NCBI RefSeq assembly: GCF_025399195.1
Contig: NW_026252102.1
Coordinates: forward strand, 306,710-370,709
Direction of reading: 5' to 3'
Origin: Umbelopsis ramanniana AG
Taxonomy: Eukaryota; Mucoromycota; Umbelopsidomycetes; Umbelopsidales; Umbelopsidaceae
DNA: 64,000 nt
The translations under genes were made by a program, and so were the position numbers. This document shows positions 24,067-35,388 of the stretch, piece after piece. The notes beneath the pieces were generated by a model. That model had not been told where the DNA came from, made no database searches, and was given only the letters and a program-made list of their open reading frames with translations. Numbering within the stretch: the stretch's first letter is position 1; each line of letters starts with the position of its first letter.

Positions 24067-24092
24067 CACGTGATTCATTAATGAGTCACGTG
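24067..24092. promoter_or_regulatory. Inverted pair of CACGTG E-boxes
   Basis: CACGTG occurs at 24067-24072 and 24087-24092, in the 163-bp gap between the VPS9 gene stop and the dCMP deaminase start. The flanks also mirror each other (ACTCACGTGA and TGAGTCACGTG), making a large imperfect palindrome. Fungal bHLH factors of the Cbf1/Pho4 type bind CACGTG; binding here is inferred. Confidence 0.5.
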
Positions 24093-24103
24093 TACTTTTT
24101 CTT

Positions 24104-24150
24104 CGCGTCCAAAGCCGTTTTTTATGGCCGTTTCACACTCCTTACCGCGT
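24104..24150. promoter_or_regulatory. Two MCB cores (CGCGT) before dCMP deaminase
   Basis: CGCGT, the complement of ACGCG, occurs at 24104-24108 and 24146-24150, 67 and 25 bp before the start codon. In fungi, paired MCB cores mark genes switched on at G1/S by MBF, which fits a nucleotide-supply enzyme. The function is inferred. Confidence 0.45.
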
Positions 24151-24175
24151 CAAATAAAGACTACCAGACAGTAAC

Positions 24176-25563
24176 ATGTTTATAGGCATTACTGGACCTT
24201 TATGTAGTGGCAAGCATACAGTTGCCCAATACCTTGTAGAAAAACATAATTTCACGTACCTTACTCTTACCGATTCCACACATCCTAGCGTCGACTATGA
24301 TTGCGTTCGATTCCATACCCTCAAGGAAATGCAAATTTATGTTACGGAACGATGGTTGGAAAACTTTGTTACCTGCGATGTCGACGGTCGTGGTCTATGG
24401 CTCTTCAAGTAAGCATTGGTGCAAATCAGCCTAGTTGTGACCTACGTATTGATTTATGTGCAGGAAGCGCCCTTTCTTTTTACTAGTTTCGATCGAGGCA
24501 CCGATATCCGTGCGGTTCCAGCGGCATGTTCAAAGGTGAGTTTGGGTGGGAGAGTCATTTTTTTAATGTTTCATTAAAAATCAATAAATGAATCACAATC
24601 AATTATTGGTTATTTTTATTGATGGCAATTTTAATAGGTGTCAGCAAAATGGCGAAAACGAATTGGGCTTGCTCGAGTTCGTCATCCAAAACGACCTTGC
24701 CTTGTTCAATATCCCAGAGGATGATTCCACCATGCTCATAACTGATCCCATGAGCCCGTCAAGACCAAGGAAGCAATTATCCACTACTCAGTCCCATACT
24801 CCTCTCTACACTCTCATGTCGTTATCAGACGTTACCATTGCAAATGCTTATCAGTCTGTGCCCCAGCTCCACGCTTGTTTGGATGACCTCGATTTAACGA
24901 ACCATGAACGACTACGTCCATCTTGGGATACCTATTTTATGCATCTATCGGATCTAGCGGCAAGACGGTCGAACTGTATGAAGCGCAGAGTTGGGTGTAT
25001 TTTAGTCAGAGATTCTCGGGTAATTGCTACCGGATATAACGGAACGCCAAAGGGGCTGCGAAACTGCAATGAGGGAGGATGTCAAAGATGTAATGATGCA
25101 ACTCCCTGTGGAACGGGACTTGACCGGTGCCTCTGCATGCATGCCGAGGAAAATGCACTACTGGAAGCCGGAAGAGAAAGAGTTGGTCCTGGCAAAGGTG
25201 TTATACTCTACTGCAATACGTGTCCTTGTTTAGGTAAGGGCGTGGTTGGATTGGGGTGGTCATTTTGGATGAAAAAGGAGATTTATTTTTTTTATTTTTC
25301 TTGCAGGATGTGCTATCAAGATTGTCCAAACCGGCGTCAAGGAAGTGGTGTTTTCGAAGTCATATGGCATGGATGATTTTATTGCCAAGGTGTTTGCTGA
25401 AGCTGGTGTAAAGTTACGTCAGCATAGCCCGCCCAGCATGCGACTGGAAATGCAAGTGGATGTGACTGAAGTCGATAGCAGTATCATCGGTAAAATGGGA
25501 TGGATGAACTCGGATGTAATGAGACGAAGGGGTTCCCAGGATCCCAATAACCATAATTCATAA
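24176..25563 (+). CDS. DCD1: dCMP deaminase with N-terminal P-loop domain
   Basis: Deaminates dCMP to dUMP and so feeds thymidylate synthesis. Four exons, 24176-24408, 24464-24535, 24638-25233 and 25307-25563, give 385 residues. Residues 1-100 form a kinase-like P-loop module (GITGPLCSGKHTVAQYL, a Walker A variant). The deaminase domain starts near DTYFMHLSDLAARRSNCMKRRVG, has the zinc and catalytic HAEENALLEAG, then the CPCLGCAIKI zinc ligands, with the third ligand group reconstructed across the last intron. Yeast Dcd1 has the same kind of two-part plan, so the fusion is not novel. Upstream MCB cores suggest S-phase expression. A BsdB-like RNCNEGGCQRCND cysteine segment (second zinc) is also present, as in fungal enzymes. 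Confidence 0.92.
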
Positions 25564-25916
25564 ATCGGTTTGGTTTACTGGGTATCCACTACCATTGTGT
25601 CACCCTGGCCATTCCCTGTAGAGAAGGAATTTCCGCTTCAAGTCAAAATAAAAAACTGCCACTTATTATTACTGCATGGTGGTGTTTTTGCTTTGCTGCA
25701 AATCTCGCTTCACTGGGTTTGATCTCGCGAAATGAAAACGGTATTGTTCGCGGAAATGAAAATAAGCACTATCCTTAAAGTATTCGTCAGTCAGACGCTC
25801 CTACTTTAAGAGATTTCAGACTTATAAAGGCACACCATGCGTAGAGCCATCGCGTCTCCTCGATCGCTCTTTTCTTTCTTGTTTCTTTCTCGCCTTTTTT
25901 TTTTGTCTTTGAAAAC
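25564..25916. other. Intergenic, dCMP deaminase to surface protein
   Basis: 353 bp. The right end is a long CT-rich and T-rich leader (25860-25915) before the next start codon. No gene seen. Confidence 0.5.
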
Positions 25917-26660
25917 ATGTTGGCAAAGGTATGGATTGTTTTGTCGTGCTTCATGGCACAGGTTGCATGGGCCCTCCAACCCATGGGCTACCAGCCGTTG
26001 AGCATAGCTCAGCTCGTTGGTCAGGCAGATTACACTGTCTTAGCCAAGGTAGTCTCAGTATCTCCAGCAGCCAATACAACCGGCGCAGGTCCAATCAACA
26101 CCGGCTCAACCGCACCGACCAATGCGTCAGTGGCAACTCTGCAAGTCTTGTGCAACTACATCGGAAATCCACCTATCGCGAACGCAAGTACGATCACTGT
26201 ACAAGGTTTTGGAACTTACACTAGCGACTGCCTTTCGTTTGTGGGTGCCACTGGATGGACGGGATTTTTCTTCTTGAATCACACCGTTATCAACGCCGCT
26301 GGCATCCAAAATGGTAACACTTCCTCCACCGACAATAGTTACCAACTCGGTAATCATTGCCAGTCGCCGGTTATGATGAGTCCCACTACCATAAGCTCAC
26401 TCTGGCAGCAAGTCAATGACACTAGCAATGTTGCTGGAACAGGCTGCTTGGCTTCCAATGGATTCCCTCTCCAAAGTGGCGGTGGGGTTGCTCAGCCTAG
26501 TGTTGCCGGTGCTACAATGAGTGCGGCTGCTTCTGGCAACTCCAGTATGTCTTCTGCTGCTTCTCCATCCAGTTCAACGACAAGCGCTGCTTCATTTTCT
26601 TCCCATGTTAGTTCCTTGACTATGGTCTTGGCCCTCATAGTTGGTATTGCCATGCTTTAG
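25917..26660 (+). CDS. Secreted GPI-anchored surface protein, unknown function
   Basis: A single exon of 247 codons. Residues 1-19 form a signal peptide (hydrophobic IVLSCFMAQVAWA, predicted cleavage after A19). The body, residues 20-185, has several NxT/NxS sites and five cysteines. A serine/alanine-rich stretch follows, then a hydrophobic tail, SLTMVLALIVGIAML, at the very end. That layout is classic for a GPI-anchored cell-wall or plasma-membrane protein. I do not recognise the central domain. The repeated VLAKVVSVSP to VLCNYIG segment may be a beta-rich fold. It would be processed by the GPI pathway whose first enzyme subunit, PIG-H, lies at 17.1 kb. Confidence 0.75.
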   Translation: MLAKVWIVLSCFMAQVAWALQPMGYQPLSIAQLVGQADYTVLAKVVSVSPAANTTGAGPINTGSTAPTNASVATLQVLCNYIGNPPIANASTITVQGFGTYTSDCLSFVGATGWTGFFFLNHTVINAAGIQNGNTSSTDNSYQLGNHCQSPVMMSPTTISSLWQQVNDTSNVAGTGCLASNGFPLQSGGGVAQPSVAGATMSAAASGNSSMSSAASPSSSTTSAASFSSHVSSLTMVLALIVGIAML

Positions 26661-27011
26661 ACAACATAGCCGTAACTGTATCATTTTAACCTATATTGTC
26701 AAATAAATATGTGTCCATATGTGTGTATTTCTCTTTTTTATATATTTCTTCAGAGTTATCAAATAAATAAAAGCACGCCAATTGAAATAATCCAATCTGT
26801 TTTACTTAGTAGAGCGAAAGGAACACGGCTTACTGCACTAAGTGCGTTTGGAATTTTTTCAATGATAAAAATACAAGAAGAGCTAAAGGCGGCTGACATC
26901 ACTCCAGAGCGAAATTTTCGAATTCCCGTCTCAAAAAAAAAAATGTTATATTTTTCGTTTTTGGACGCGCCCCGTAGACGCGACTGTTTAATAAAGTCAA
27001 TCTTAGACATC
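26661..27011. other. Intergenic, contains MCM2 promoter
   Basis: 351 bp of AT-rich sequence with a poly-A run near 26933 and the two MCB cores listed separately. A long open frame crossing this region is not in phase with MCM2 and is rejected. Confidence 0.55.
26965..26982. promoter_or_regulatory. Two MCB cores (ACGCG) before MCM2
   Basis: ACGCG occurs at 26965-26969 and 26978-26982, 43 and 30 bp before the MCM2 start codon. Both are preceded by G (GACGCG). MCM genes are classical MBF targets in fungi. Binding is inferred, but the spacing and gene identity make it the best-supported regulatory call in the window. Confidence 0.6.
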
Positions 27012-30000
27012 ATGGTAAATACAAGGATCCAACCTCTGCTAATCTCTACCCGTACGCTATCCTTACTTGCATCTGCTGTATACAGGCTGATAGAAAGAGA
27101 AGAAGAGATAGTGCCAATCTCCACAGTGACGATGCACCTGCTTCGTCACCAGCACCTTCCTCCTTGCCACCATCGTCACCCGCTCCATTCTTTTCAGACT
27201 TGGGATATAGAGATGAGGAGGAGGAAGTGGAGAATAACATGGAAGATGAGGTTGATGAAGAAGAAGATGATGACGGTATTGATTTGTTTGGAAGCGATAT
27301 GGAAAAGTAGGTTTTTTGGTAGTTCAGGAACGACCATTCACCAGAGTAACTAAATGCAATATACGTCTTCAGTGATTATCGTGAGGACTCTGTTCGTGAT
27401 CGCTACGATTTGGCCAACATTGATGACGAGGACTACGACAACTTGGATCCCGCTGATCGTGCTGCTGTCGAACAAAGACTAAACCGTCGAGACGCCGAGA
27501 TAATGCGCAGAGAAGGCAGAATGGCTGATGCGTTCATGGATGGAATTGATGACGATGTCGATAATCCTATGCCTACAAGACGCCGTCACAGACGACTTTA
27601 CGATGCCGATATGGGTATGAATTTGGATGACGAGAACATGGCTGTGGTATGTAACGAACCTTGGTTTTTTTTGGGTCAGATTTGCCACAGTGTTCCTTTT
27701 TTTTTTTTCGCTAACAACGCCCTTGTTCGATTCACCAGCCTGAAATGTCACTCGACGACCTCCGCAACATGAAGCATGCATCTATGACCGATTGGATTGA
27801 CCAGGAAGCCCCCAGAAGAACAATTAAGCGAGAGTTCAAAGATTTCTTGCTGACTTACGTTGATGAGCACGGAACTTCAGTTTACGGTGAACGAATCAAG
27901 GATATGGGTGAAAGTATGTGGTTTAAATGCTGCGGTGTGTGGAACTGAGGAGAAATCTTGCTCACCATTTGTATTTCACGTCTTTGCTAGGTAATCGTGA
28001 AAGTTTGGAAGTTAGCTACGAACATCTTTCTCAAAGCAAGACTATCCTTGCCTATTTTCTCGCCAATACACCTCTTAATATGCTGAAGCTTTTCGACCAA
28101 GTTGCCTTGGAAGTCACACTTATCCAATTCCCAGAATATGAACGCATTCACCGAGACATCCATATTCGCATCGCTGACCTCCCAACTGTTAACACTCTTC
28201 GTGAACTTAGACAAATCCAACTTAACTGCCTTGTCCGTGTATCCGGTGTTGTTACCCGCCGAACTGGCGTATTTCCCCAACTCAAGTGGGTGAAATACAA
28301 CTGCGGACGATGTGATCAGTTACTAGGTCCCTTTTACCAAGACATTCACAATGAAATCAAACTACAAGTCTGTCCACACTGTGGTGGAAAAGGCCCATTC
28401 AATCTTAATGCACAACAGGTAAATACTTTGAAAGTTACGTGGAAACCTATGGGCCTTTTGGGTATGGTATTAATTTATCATCTTATAGACCGTATACCGC
28501 AACTACCAAAAGCTCACCCTGCAAGAGTCCCCTGGCACTGTTCCACCTGGTCGTCTTCCTCGTCATCGCGACATCATTTGCTTGTGGGATCTTATTGATC
28601 AATGCAAGCCTGGTGAAGAGATTGTATGTGCTATTTTACATTATATGTATGCGTTGAATCCAAGCTTGGTTATTAAATGAACGTTGCTTTTCAGGAGGTT
28701 ACTGGTATCTATCGTAACAACTTCGATGCCTCATTGAGCACCAGAAACGGATTCCCTGTATTTGCCACCATCATTGAAGCCAATTACATCAGCAAGAAGG
28801 AAGATTTGTTCGCCAGCTTCAGACTCACCGAGGATGACCAGCGTCAAATTTTAGCATTGTCAAAGGACAAGCGCATTGGTAAACGGATAATGAAGAGTAT
28901 AGCGCCATCTATCTATGGCCATGAAGACATCAAGCGTGCTATTGCACTATCATTGTTTGGAGGTGTACCCAAGAACGTTCAAGGAAAGCATTCAATTCGT
29001 GGAGATATCAATATCCTTATGCTTGGTGACCCAGGAACGGCAAAATCACAATTCCTAAAATACGTGGAGAAGACAGCCCATCGATCTGTGTTTACTACTG
29101 GTCAAGGTGCTAGTGCTGTCGGTTTGACAGCCTCTGTCCACAAGGACCCCATCACACGTGAATGGACTTTGGAAGGAGGAGCTCTTGTGTTGGCAGATCG
29201 TGGTGTTTGCATGATTGACGAGTTTGATAAGATGAACGATTCTGACAGGTATGTACGAAGGTGAACTGATGATTTTGCCTGGGGGAAGCCCGCTAATTAT
29301 TCCTGCACAGAACATCCATCCACGAAGCCATGGAACAGCAATCCATTTCCATTTCAAAGGCTGGTATTGTCACCACTCTGCAAGCTCGATGCTCTATCAT
29401 TGCTGCTGCCAATCCTATCCGTGGCCGTTACAATGCAGCCATTCCGTTTTCACAAAATGTCGAACTCACTGAGCCTATCCTGTCTCGTTTTGATATTCTC
29501 TGCGTTGTTAAAGATACTGTGGATCCAGATCGCGACCATACCCTCGCTACCAACGTCATTGCCAGTCATATCAGAAGTCATCCAGTGTTCGATGCCGAAA
29601 AGGATCAAATACATAATGTTGATGTGGACATCGATGTAAGTTGTGTGAGATATTGCCAGCAGCGCAATTCAACACTGTGGTTTATACTAAGTTCCACTAT
29701 CCATTTTAGATCTTACCTCAAGATATCTTGCGTAAATATATCATGTATGCTCGTGATAAGGTCCATCCAAAGTTGCAGCAAGTTGATGAGGATAAACTTG
29801 CCCGACTTTACTCAGAGTTGCGTCGAGAATCACTTGCCAGCGGAAGTATTCCCATCACAGTGCGTCATTTGGAATCCATGATTCGTATGTCTGAAGCACA
29901 CGCAAAGATGCATCTTCGTGAATATGTTCGATCAGACGATGTAGATGTTGCCATTCAAGTTACACTCGACAGCTTCATCAGTGCACAAAAGTACAGTGTC

Positions 30001-30433
30001 ATGAAGTCATTACGAAGAGTAAGTACTTTGAAAGAATCATGGTCATGGTGCTTTTGGATCGATTCACTAACCCATTCAATCAACTCAGCGCTTTGCCAGA
30101 TACATCAACAGCTCTAGAGACAACGATGAGCTTCTTCTGCATATGCTGGAAAACATTGCTAGTGAGAAGCGAAAAATGTACCAGTTCAGACATAGAATGC
30201 TTCCCAAGGAAGTGCAAATCGACGTGGAGGATTTGGATAGCAGAGTAAGTATTTTAACTGAGGCATCACTTGTCATAGATTTGTTCGATCATGCTGGAGA
30301 CTAATCCTACTTCTACTAGGCTCGAGACCTTAATATCCATGATATTCAACCCTTTTTCAAGTCTCAGCTGCTGCCACGAAATCACTACAAGATCGATTTA
30401 TCTCGAGGAGTTCTTATTAAAACATATATGTAA
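27012..30433 (+). CDS. MCM2: MCM2, replicative helicase subunit
   Basis: A subunit of the MCM2-7 helicase that licenses and unwinds replication origins. Eleven exons, 27012-27014, 27086-27306, 27373-27646, 27739-27913, 27991-28418, 28489-28623, 28695-29248, 29311-29635, 29710-30018, 30089-30244 and 30320-30433, give 897 residues, the usual size. The acidic N-terminus matches MCM2's histone-binding tail. The zinc finger is CGRC and CPHC at about 329-355. Walker A is GDPGTAKSQ at about 523, Walker B/MCM box is DEFDKM at about 587, and the arginine finger is SRFD at about 654. A winged-helix tail ends the protein. The first coding exon would be the ATG alone, followed directly by GTAAAT; no other in-phase start is available before GCTGATAGAAAG. 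Confidence 0.95.
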
Positions 30434-30787
30434 TTTGCTGAAATACCATGCTTTCGACCACTCAATAAATAAACCATTCTTTCTCCAATTTGTATCACCG
30501 GTGTGGTTTGCTTTTGAGGAGGGAACGATGTGGACAAGAGATCGAAAAGACATCAAGAAGTAGCACTATCGATGGATGACAAAATATTATCGACTGAACC
30601 GATTTCAGCAACACCTTTCGTATTACGCACAAGATTTTTAATGATGAAACAAACCTCAATAGGAGAGATAAAGTCATTTCATAAAGAAATCGTAGATTTT
30701 AAAAAAAAAACAAAAAAAACAGCATAGCAAAACATTCAATAAATCGTGCTCATGCAAAATATAGGCCAGTTTGAAGTTGCAAAAAAT
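30434..30787. other. Intergenic, MCM2 to tRNA-Phe
   Basis: 354 bp, AT-rich, with poly-A near 30700. It probably holds the MCM2 3' end and the tRNA 3' flank. Short open frames have no recognisable content. Confidence 0.5.
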
Positions 30788-30811
30788 GCGGGTTGTGTGG
30801 ATTGAACACAC

Positions 30812-30852
<41 letters not shown>

Positions 30853-30859
30853 AACCCGC
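30788..30859 (-). tRNA. tRNA-Phe (GAA), intronless
   Basis: The minus strand folds into a full cloverleaf of 72 nt. The acceptor stem is GCGGGTT/AACCCGC, the D arm GCTC...GAGC, the anticodon stem TCAGA/TCTGA around loop CTGAAGA with anticodon GAA, and the T arm GTGTG-TTCAATC-CACAC. There is no intron, unlike yeast tRNA-Phe. On the minus strand the gene is followed by a run of A on the plus strand (its T terminator), at 30781-30786. Confidence 0.95.
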
Positions 30860-33800
30860 TGCTGTTTTTTCAGCGGAAAGCTGATTGTATTCGTTCCAAT
30901 AAGGTAAGTGATATATACCTAGACTTGTCTACATAGTAATGAAGGTCTTGAGTAATCATCTAGCACATTGGAAAGCTGCCAAAATCTAGTTAATATTATT
31001 TTAACATGAGAGAAAAGAAAATATAGAATCATTTTCCCAATCTATGCTGCATTTATATCGTCGGTTTATCTTTTGTTAGAATTTAATTGCAGCATGTCGG
31101 AGGGCTTTACATCATCAGCATTCATTCATGGTTGCAAACACAAGTAATGAATACAGTTGTTCAAACCTGTGACAAAATTATTTAATAGCTGTGAATATCC
31201 CTAAGGATATCTTTCCTTCTTATGTCAGCAATGGATATTACTAAGCTGATTGAATCTCTCGCTGCAGCATACATTCTTGGTATTAAACCTGTTTGTTATT
31301 CAACGTCTTCAGCGACATCGATTCTTATCTTATCCGCCTTCGTTAGATTTTTGTTTCTTTTGAAATCCGACCTAGTGCTGTAAGATGACAACTCGCACCG
31401 CCTCGCCTTATCTTAGGGTCTGAGAAAATCACGTATCATTCCTACCAGATATGAGAGGTAATCTGTGAATCCCTTAGATGTCTCAAAAAGCCTACTCATA
31501 TCACGATGGTATCTTGTTACTAAGATGACATAACAAAGCATTACCATGGTCATTTTAAATTTTAATCGCGATTTATATCACACTAGTGCTCAGCGGCAAT
31601 GTGGACATTGAAACAAGTTGTGATCTTTTTTTTTTCACTTGAAAACGATGAAACTGGATAACCGCATAATTCTTAAATGCTTACTACGTTGCTGAAAAGT
31701 CGTGCTTGTTCAGTACTGTTATCCAATTATGGCTAAATAAGTATCTCACAGCCTTCATAGACCAAGCCTGGTACCTTCCCATCAAGAACTCTCCGTAGCC
31801 ACCAGTCTACTGTGATGGAACACCTAAACAAATTCCGCTTTCCGATTCATGTTTGCCAGATCGAACAGGATAATCGACGCTTACCTAATCGAAGCGCTGA
31901 AACATCTGCTGGGAATTGGTGAGCTGAATCCATGCACGTCCATGTTTGATGCTATATATAATGTAAAAATCCCCGGATGACATTCAATTGCACAAGGAGC
32001 GAGAAACCCTCATCAACGACATGAAGGCAAGCTGGCTATCGGTCAGTCCCATAAACTCCGCCATTGAGGTGAAATCACACATCGGCCGATATGCGTTGCC
32101 GAAACATTGAAATTTCGCTATGGAGAAAAAATCAGTCACGACACAAATTGTAAATTTTCCGTATAACTTCATCACCTTACTTTTTGTTATCTCATGAGAA
32201 AATTCTCTTTGCCTTTGTTATATATCAGGGTGTATCCATTTTTTATTGATGCTTCTATTGAGTGAAAGATCTGGTCGTTTTGGAGAGAATTATAATTGAG
32301 AGTATGGGCTCTATATTTTTTTTCATAACTGTAGCGATGGTCGGTGTTTTAAATGCAAGCTAAGCCGAAATTGTAGTGTAGGAGTAAGGTGTATTTAACA
32401 AGAGTCTCGAACTTACCCCTGATCAGCGCATAGAGTAGCATCAAACGGCGTGGAATACAGAGATACGAAAGGAGAATCAAATTAATTCTTTTATGATTTT
32501 GTCTGACGGCCAGTATATGTTAGAAGTTGACGCAAATCGCCGAGACTCATTATACTGCATGCATGAGAACTCGACTGTGGAGAGCCTTTGGTGTTACGGT
32601 GCATCAGGAGTACTGAGGCGAAGCATCGCAAGAAATGAAACACCGTATGATTCGAAAGACTTAAAAGCAATATGTTCTTGATAGCAAGGATGTAGTGCAG
32701 AAGCTAGGTTGCGACTCACGATCAACCTACTGCCATATGGTATGCGTTTACAAGACATCGAATAGAAAAGGATCAAGGTCTCAGTTGAGCTGAGCTCAAA
32801 TTTTCTTACTGCAATACGTCAACCGGTTGAGGTCGAAAACTCAAACTAATCTGAAGAACAGGGAGAATGAAAGATCGGCAAATTTATTCGTGCTCAGTTC
32901 GGTCAAACTGCATCTTGGGCATGGGAAATTGGTCTGCAATGATGACTAAATCTTATGAGCTCACAAAAGGGAGAGACTTGTGTCGAGCCTGGCGTAAAAG
33001 AGCCAATCGACTCTTTAATGTAGATGGAACATAAAACAAAGTAAGCAGTGCTTGCACTGCCAGGGGAAGACTCTAGAAACCTTTCTGACGAGACACAATC
33101 CCACGGTCTGGGGCAGAGGCGAGATAGACCGACAATTTGATTTGCTATGGACTGCTAAGATGTTGCAATTTAAATTTTTTTGGAGACGTCGCTGCCATCA
33201 AGAATATGTGCCATATCTTTCATGGCAACAAGGTATAAGCCACATCGTTTCCATCTTTCCCGACCGTTGCCAAGCAATTAATCCGCATTGCTTATCTCTA
33301 GCTACCCATAATGCTTGTGAGGCAGACTTTTCTTATTTACTTGGCGCAGTTTTGGCTTAGATACAGACTTTTAACCACGCTAATGTTTTAGAAAACTCCA
33401 AAACCCGAGATAGGTAAAGCCTCAAGCATATCCTGTAAATATTAAACTTAAATTTAACAGTGCGCTTTGAAAAGACGGGTGGCAATGTGCGAACCATATT
33501 AGCATGGAGCATCGTACAATAACATACACTCTTGAAACCATTGCGCTAATGCTTCGGCTTCTCTGCATGGCTGAAAGCTGCACTAACAGCAGTAGCATTA
33601 TTTCATTATCAGATTCTGGAGATGAAAATGATGATGAAATCTGGTTCTGGTTGTTCTAATACTTGCTGGAAAATAAATAATTATCAATTGAGAGATTTTC
33701 ATATTGATTGGTCCAGAAACCTTCGATGGCGCCTGAGAAAGAACAAAAAAAAAAGTGGGCATTTGGAACAGTATGCTTAAAACTCAGCAGGTAAAAAGGT

Positions 33801-33870
33801 CAAAGCGCAGGACAAAATATCAATCCCGATAAACTCTCGCTTTGTTTCCCTTTATTCCCCAACTTTAGCA
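30860..33870. other. Gene-poor region of 3 kb
   Basis: No gene here that I can support. Two short open frames, 32493-32681 and 33052-33360, have weak coding character and no known motif, and no intron-joined model was found. I see no long terminal repeats, inverted repeats or transposase. It lies on the 5' side of the tRNA gene, a place where retrotransposons often insert, so an old, unrecognisable relic is possible but not shown. Confidence 0.45.
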
Positions 33871-35388
33871 ATGGGTAACGAAACATCCAAAGCTAAAGTG
33901 GAGGCATTAACCGACGGCAAATGGCAAGTGAAGCAATGGACTCTTCTGAATCAGCAGCTGAGCAATTCAGGCGATGCCAGCTCAATCAAATCAAACGCAA
34001 GTAGCACCCATTCCGGTCTTTTCACCAATAGAACTGACACCATGAGCAGTGGGAATAGCGTGGAAAGCGAAACTCGACAGAAGAAAAAACGGAAACCGTT
34101 TAAATACGCTAAGGATCTTTTATTCAATGGCAGTATATCCCCATGGGGTCAAGACAAAGCCTTGTACCGTACGGATCAAACGTCGTCAACCTCTTCGTTA
34201 CAGCTAAGAACTTTGACCGAAGACACATTGGAGGGCTTACGAACAAGCAATTCCATCACAAGTGTTACAGCATCCTCTATGGATCACGTCTCGGATGAAG
34301 ATGACTTGACCTTGGTAGCCGAAAAAGGCTGTCATGTCGGACATGAAATAATGAGCAACATTTTTACGCTTGAAGCGTACCAGACTCTATATCACAGGTA
34401 AAAAGGTCAGAATTTTTACATATTGAAAGACCTTTCTTCTCACCGCTTCATTTTTTTCTTCATTTAGGCTATGCTTAGTACAGGTTGAGGATCGTTTACG
34501 CAGCGGCGCGCAAGTCTTGCACTTGGGGTAAATGATGTTCTTTTTGCTTGCGCTGTGAATTGACAATTTGTACATGGTTAGCACTTTACTCACACTTGCT
34601 GTGTATTAGATGTGGTTCAGCTGAATGGAGTCTAGCCATGGCCAAGATATTTCCTGAAGTCACATTTTATGCAGTCGATACTGCAGAATATCTTTCTACA
34701 GCCAAACTTCGCCATATTCCAAAAAACGTCTGTATTCAGACTGCCCGAAATGGACTTGACCATCTCCCGTTCAGCGACCAATCCTTCGACTACGTTATGT
34801 GCCGATTTCTGACATTTCGGATATTCAACTGGCGTTCTCTGGTAGATGAAATGGTTCGACTTACTAAACCTGGCTGGTTCGTATTCTGCAGTGGCTCAAC
34901 CATATCATGCACAGCTTATTAACAAAAGTCTTTGTCATAGTTATATAGAACTCTGCGAACCTGACTATTTGAATATAGCTTCCTACGGACCTGTAACTCA
35001 GTTACTAGCAAATGCCTGTAAGTCTCATGAAGCGGTTGTGTTCTGTAATGACTGTATTATTTACGACGGCTCTCTAGTGATGAACATGATGCTGAATAAC
35101 AACATAGATCCTTACATTGCCGACGAGCTCGATAATCTACTGTCGGAAACAGAAACTTTACTGTTTGTTAATTCTCAGTCAGCGTTCATCAGTCTGGTAA
35201 ACCAGAACGTATCGCAGCACCTGTTCTCCGTTACCGTTCATGGCTTAGGACGGTATATCACCGACTGGAAACCTAATGACACTACAGATTTAGACTCATT
35301 AGTGGCTCAGTACGTTCGAGAGTGCCAGGAAGCAGAAGGTCATATATCCGTCCGCAGCGTCTTTGCCCAAAGAAGTCGATTACTATGA
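33871..35388 (+). CDS. SAM-dependent methyltransferase, putatively N-myristoylated
   Basis: Four exons, 33871-34397, 34468-34527, 34610-34876 and 34941-35388, give 433 residues. The C-terminal half is a class I Rossmann methyltransferase. Motif I is split by an intron but reads VLHLGCGSAEWSLAMA. An acidic end of strand two (FYAVD) and a DxxFDYVMCRF-type motif IV follow, then LTKPGCYIELCEPDY as post-motif. The substrate is unknown. The first about 160 residues are disordered with serine runs and a basic patch, KKKRKPFKYAKD. The protein begins MGNETSKAK, a good N-myristoylation sequence (Gly2, Ser6, Lys7). With the basic patch this suggests membrane association. The family resembles fungal LaeA-like and other uncharacterised methyltransferases. 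Confidence 0.8.

Noticed and set aside
26709-27353. A 214-codon plus-strand open frame
   Set aside because: It runs through the MCM2 promoter and second exon in a wrong phase, is unlike any family, and the MCM2 reading is far better supported.
33052-33360. A 102-codon open frame in the gene-poor region
   Set aside because: No family resemblance and no nearby splice sites that extend it.
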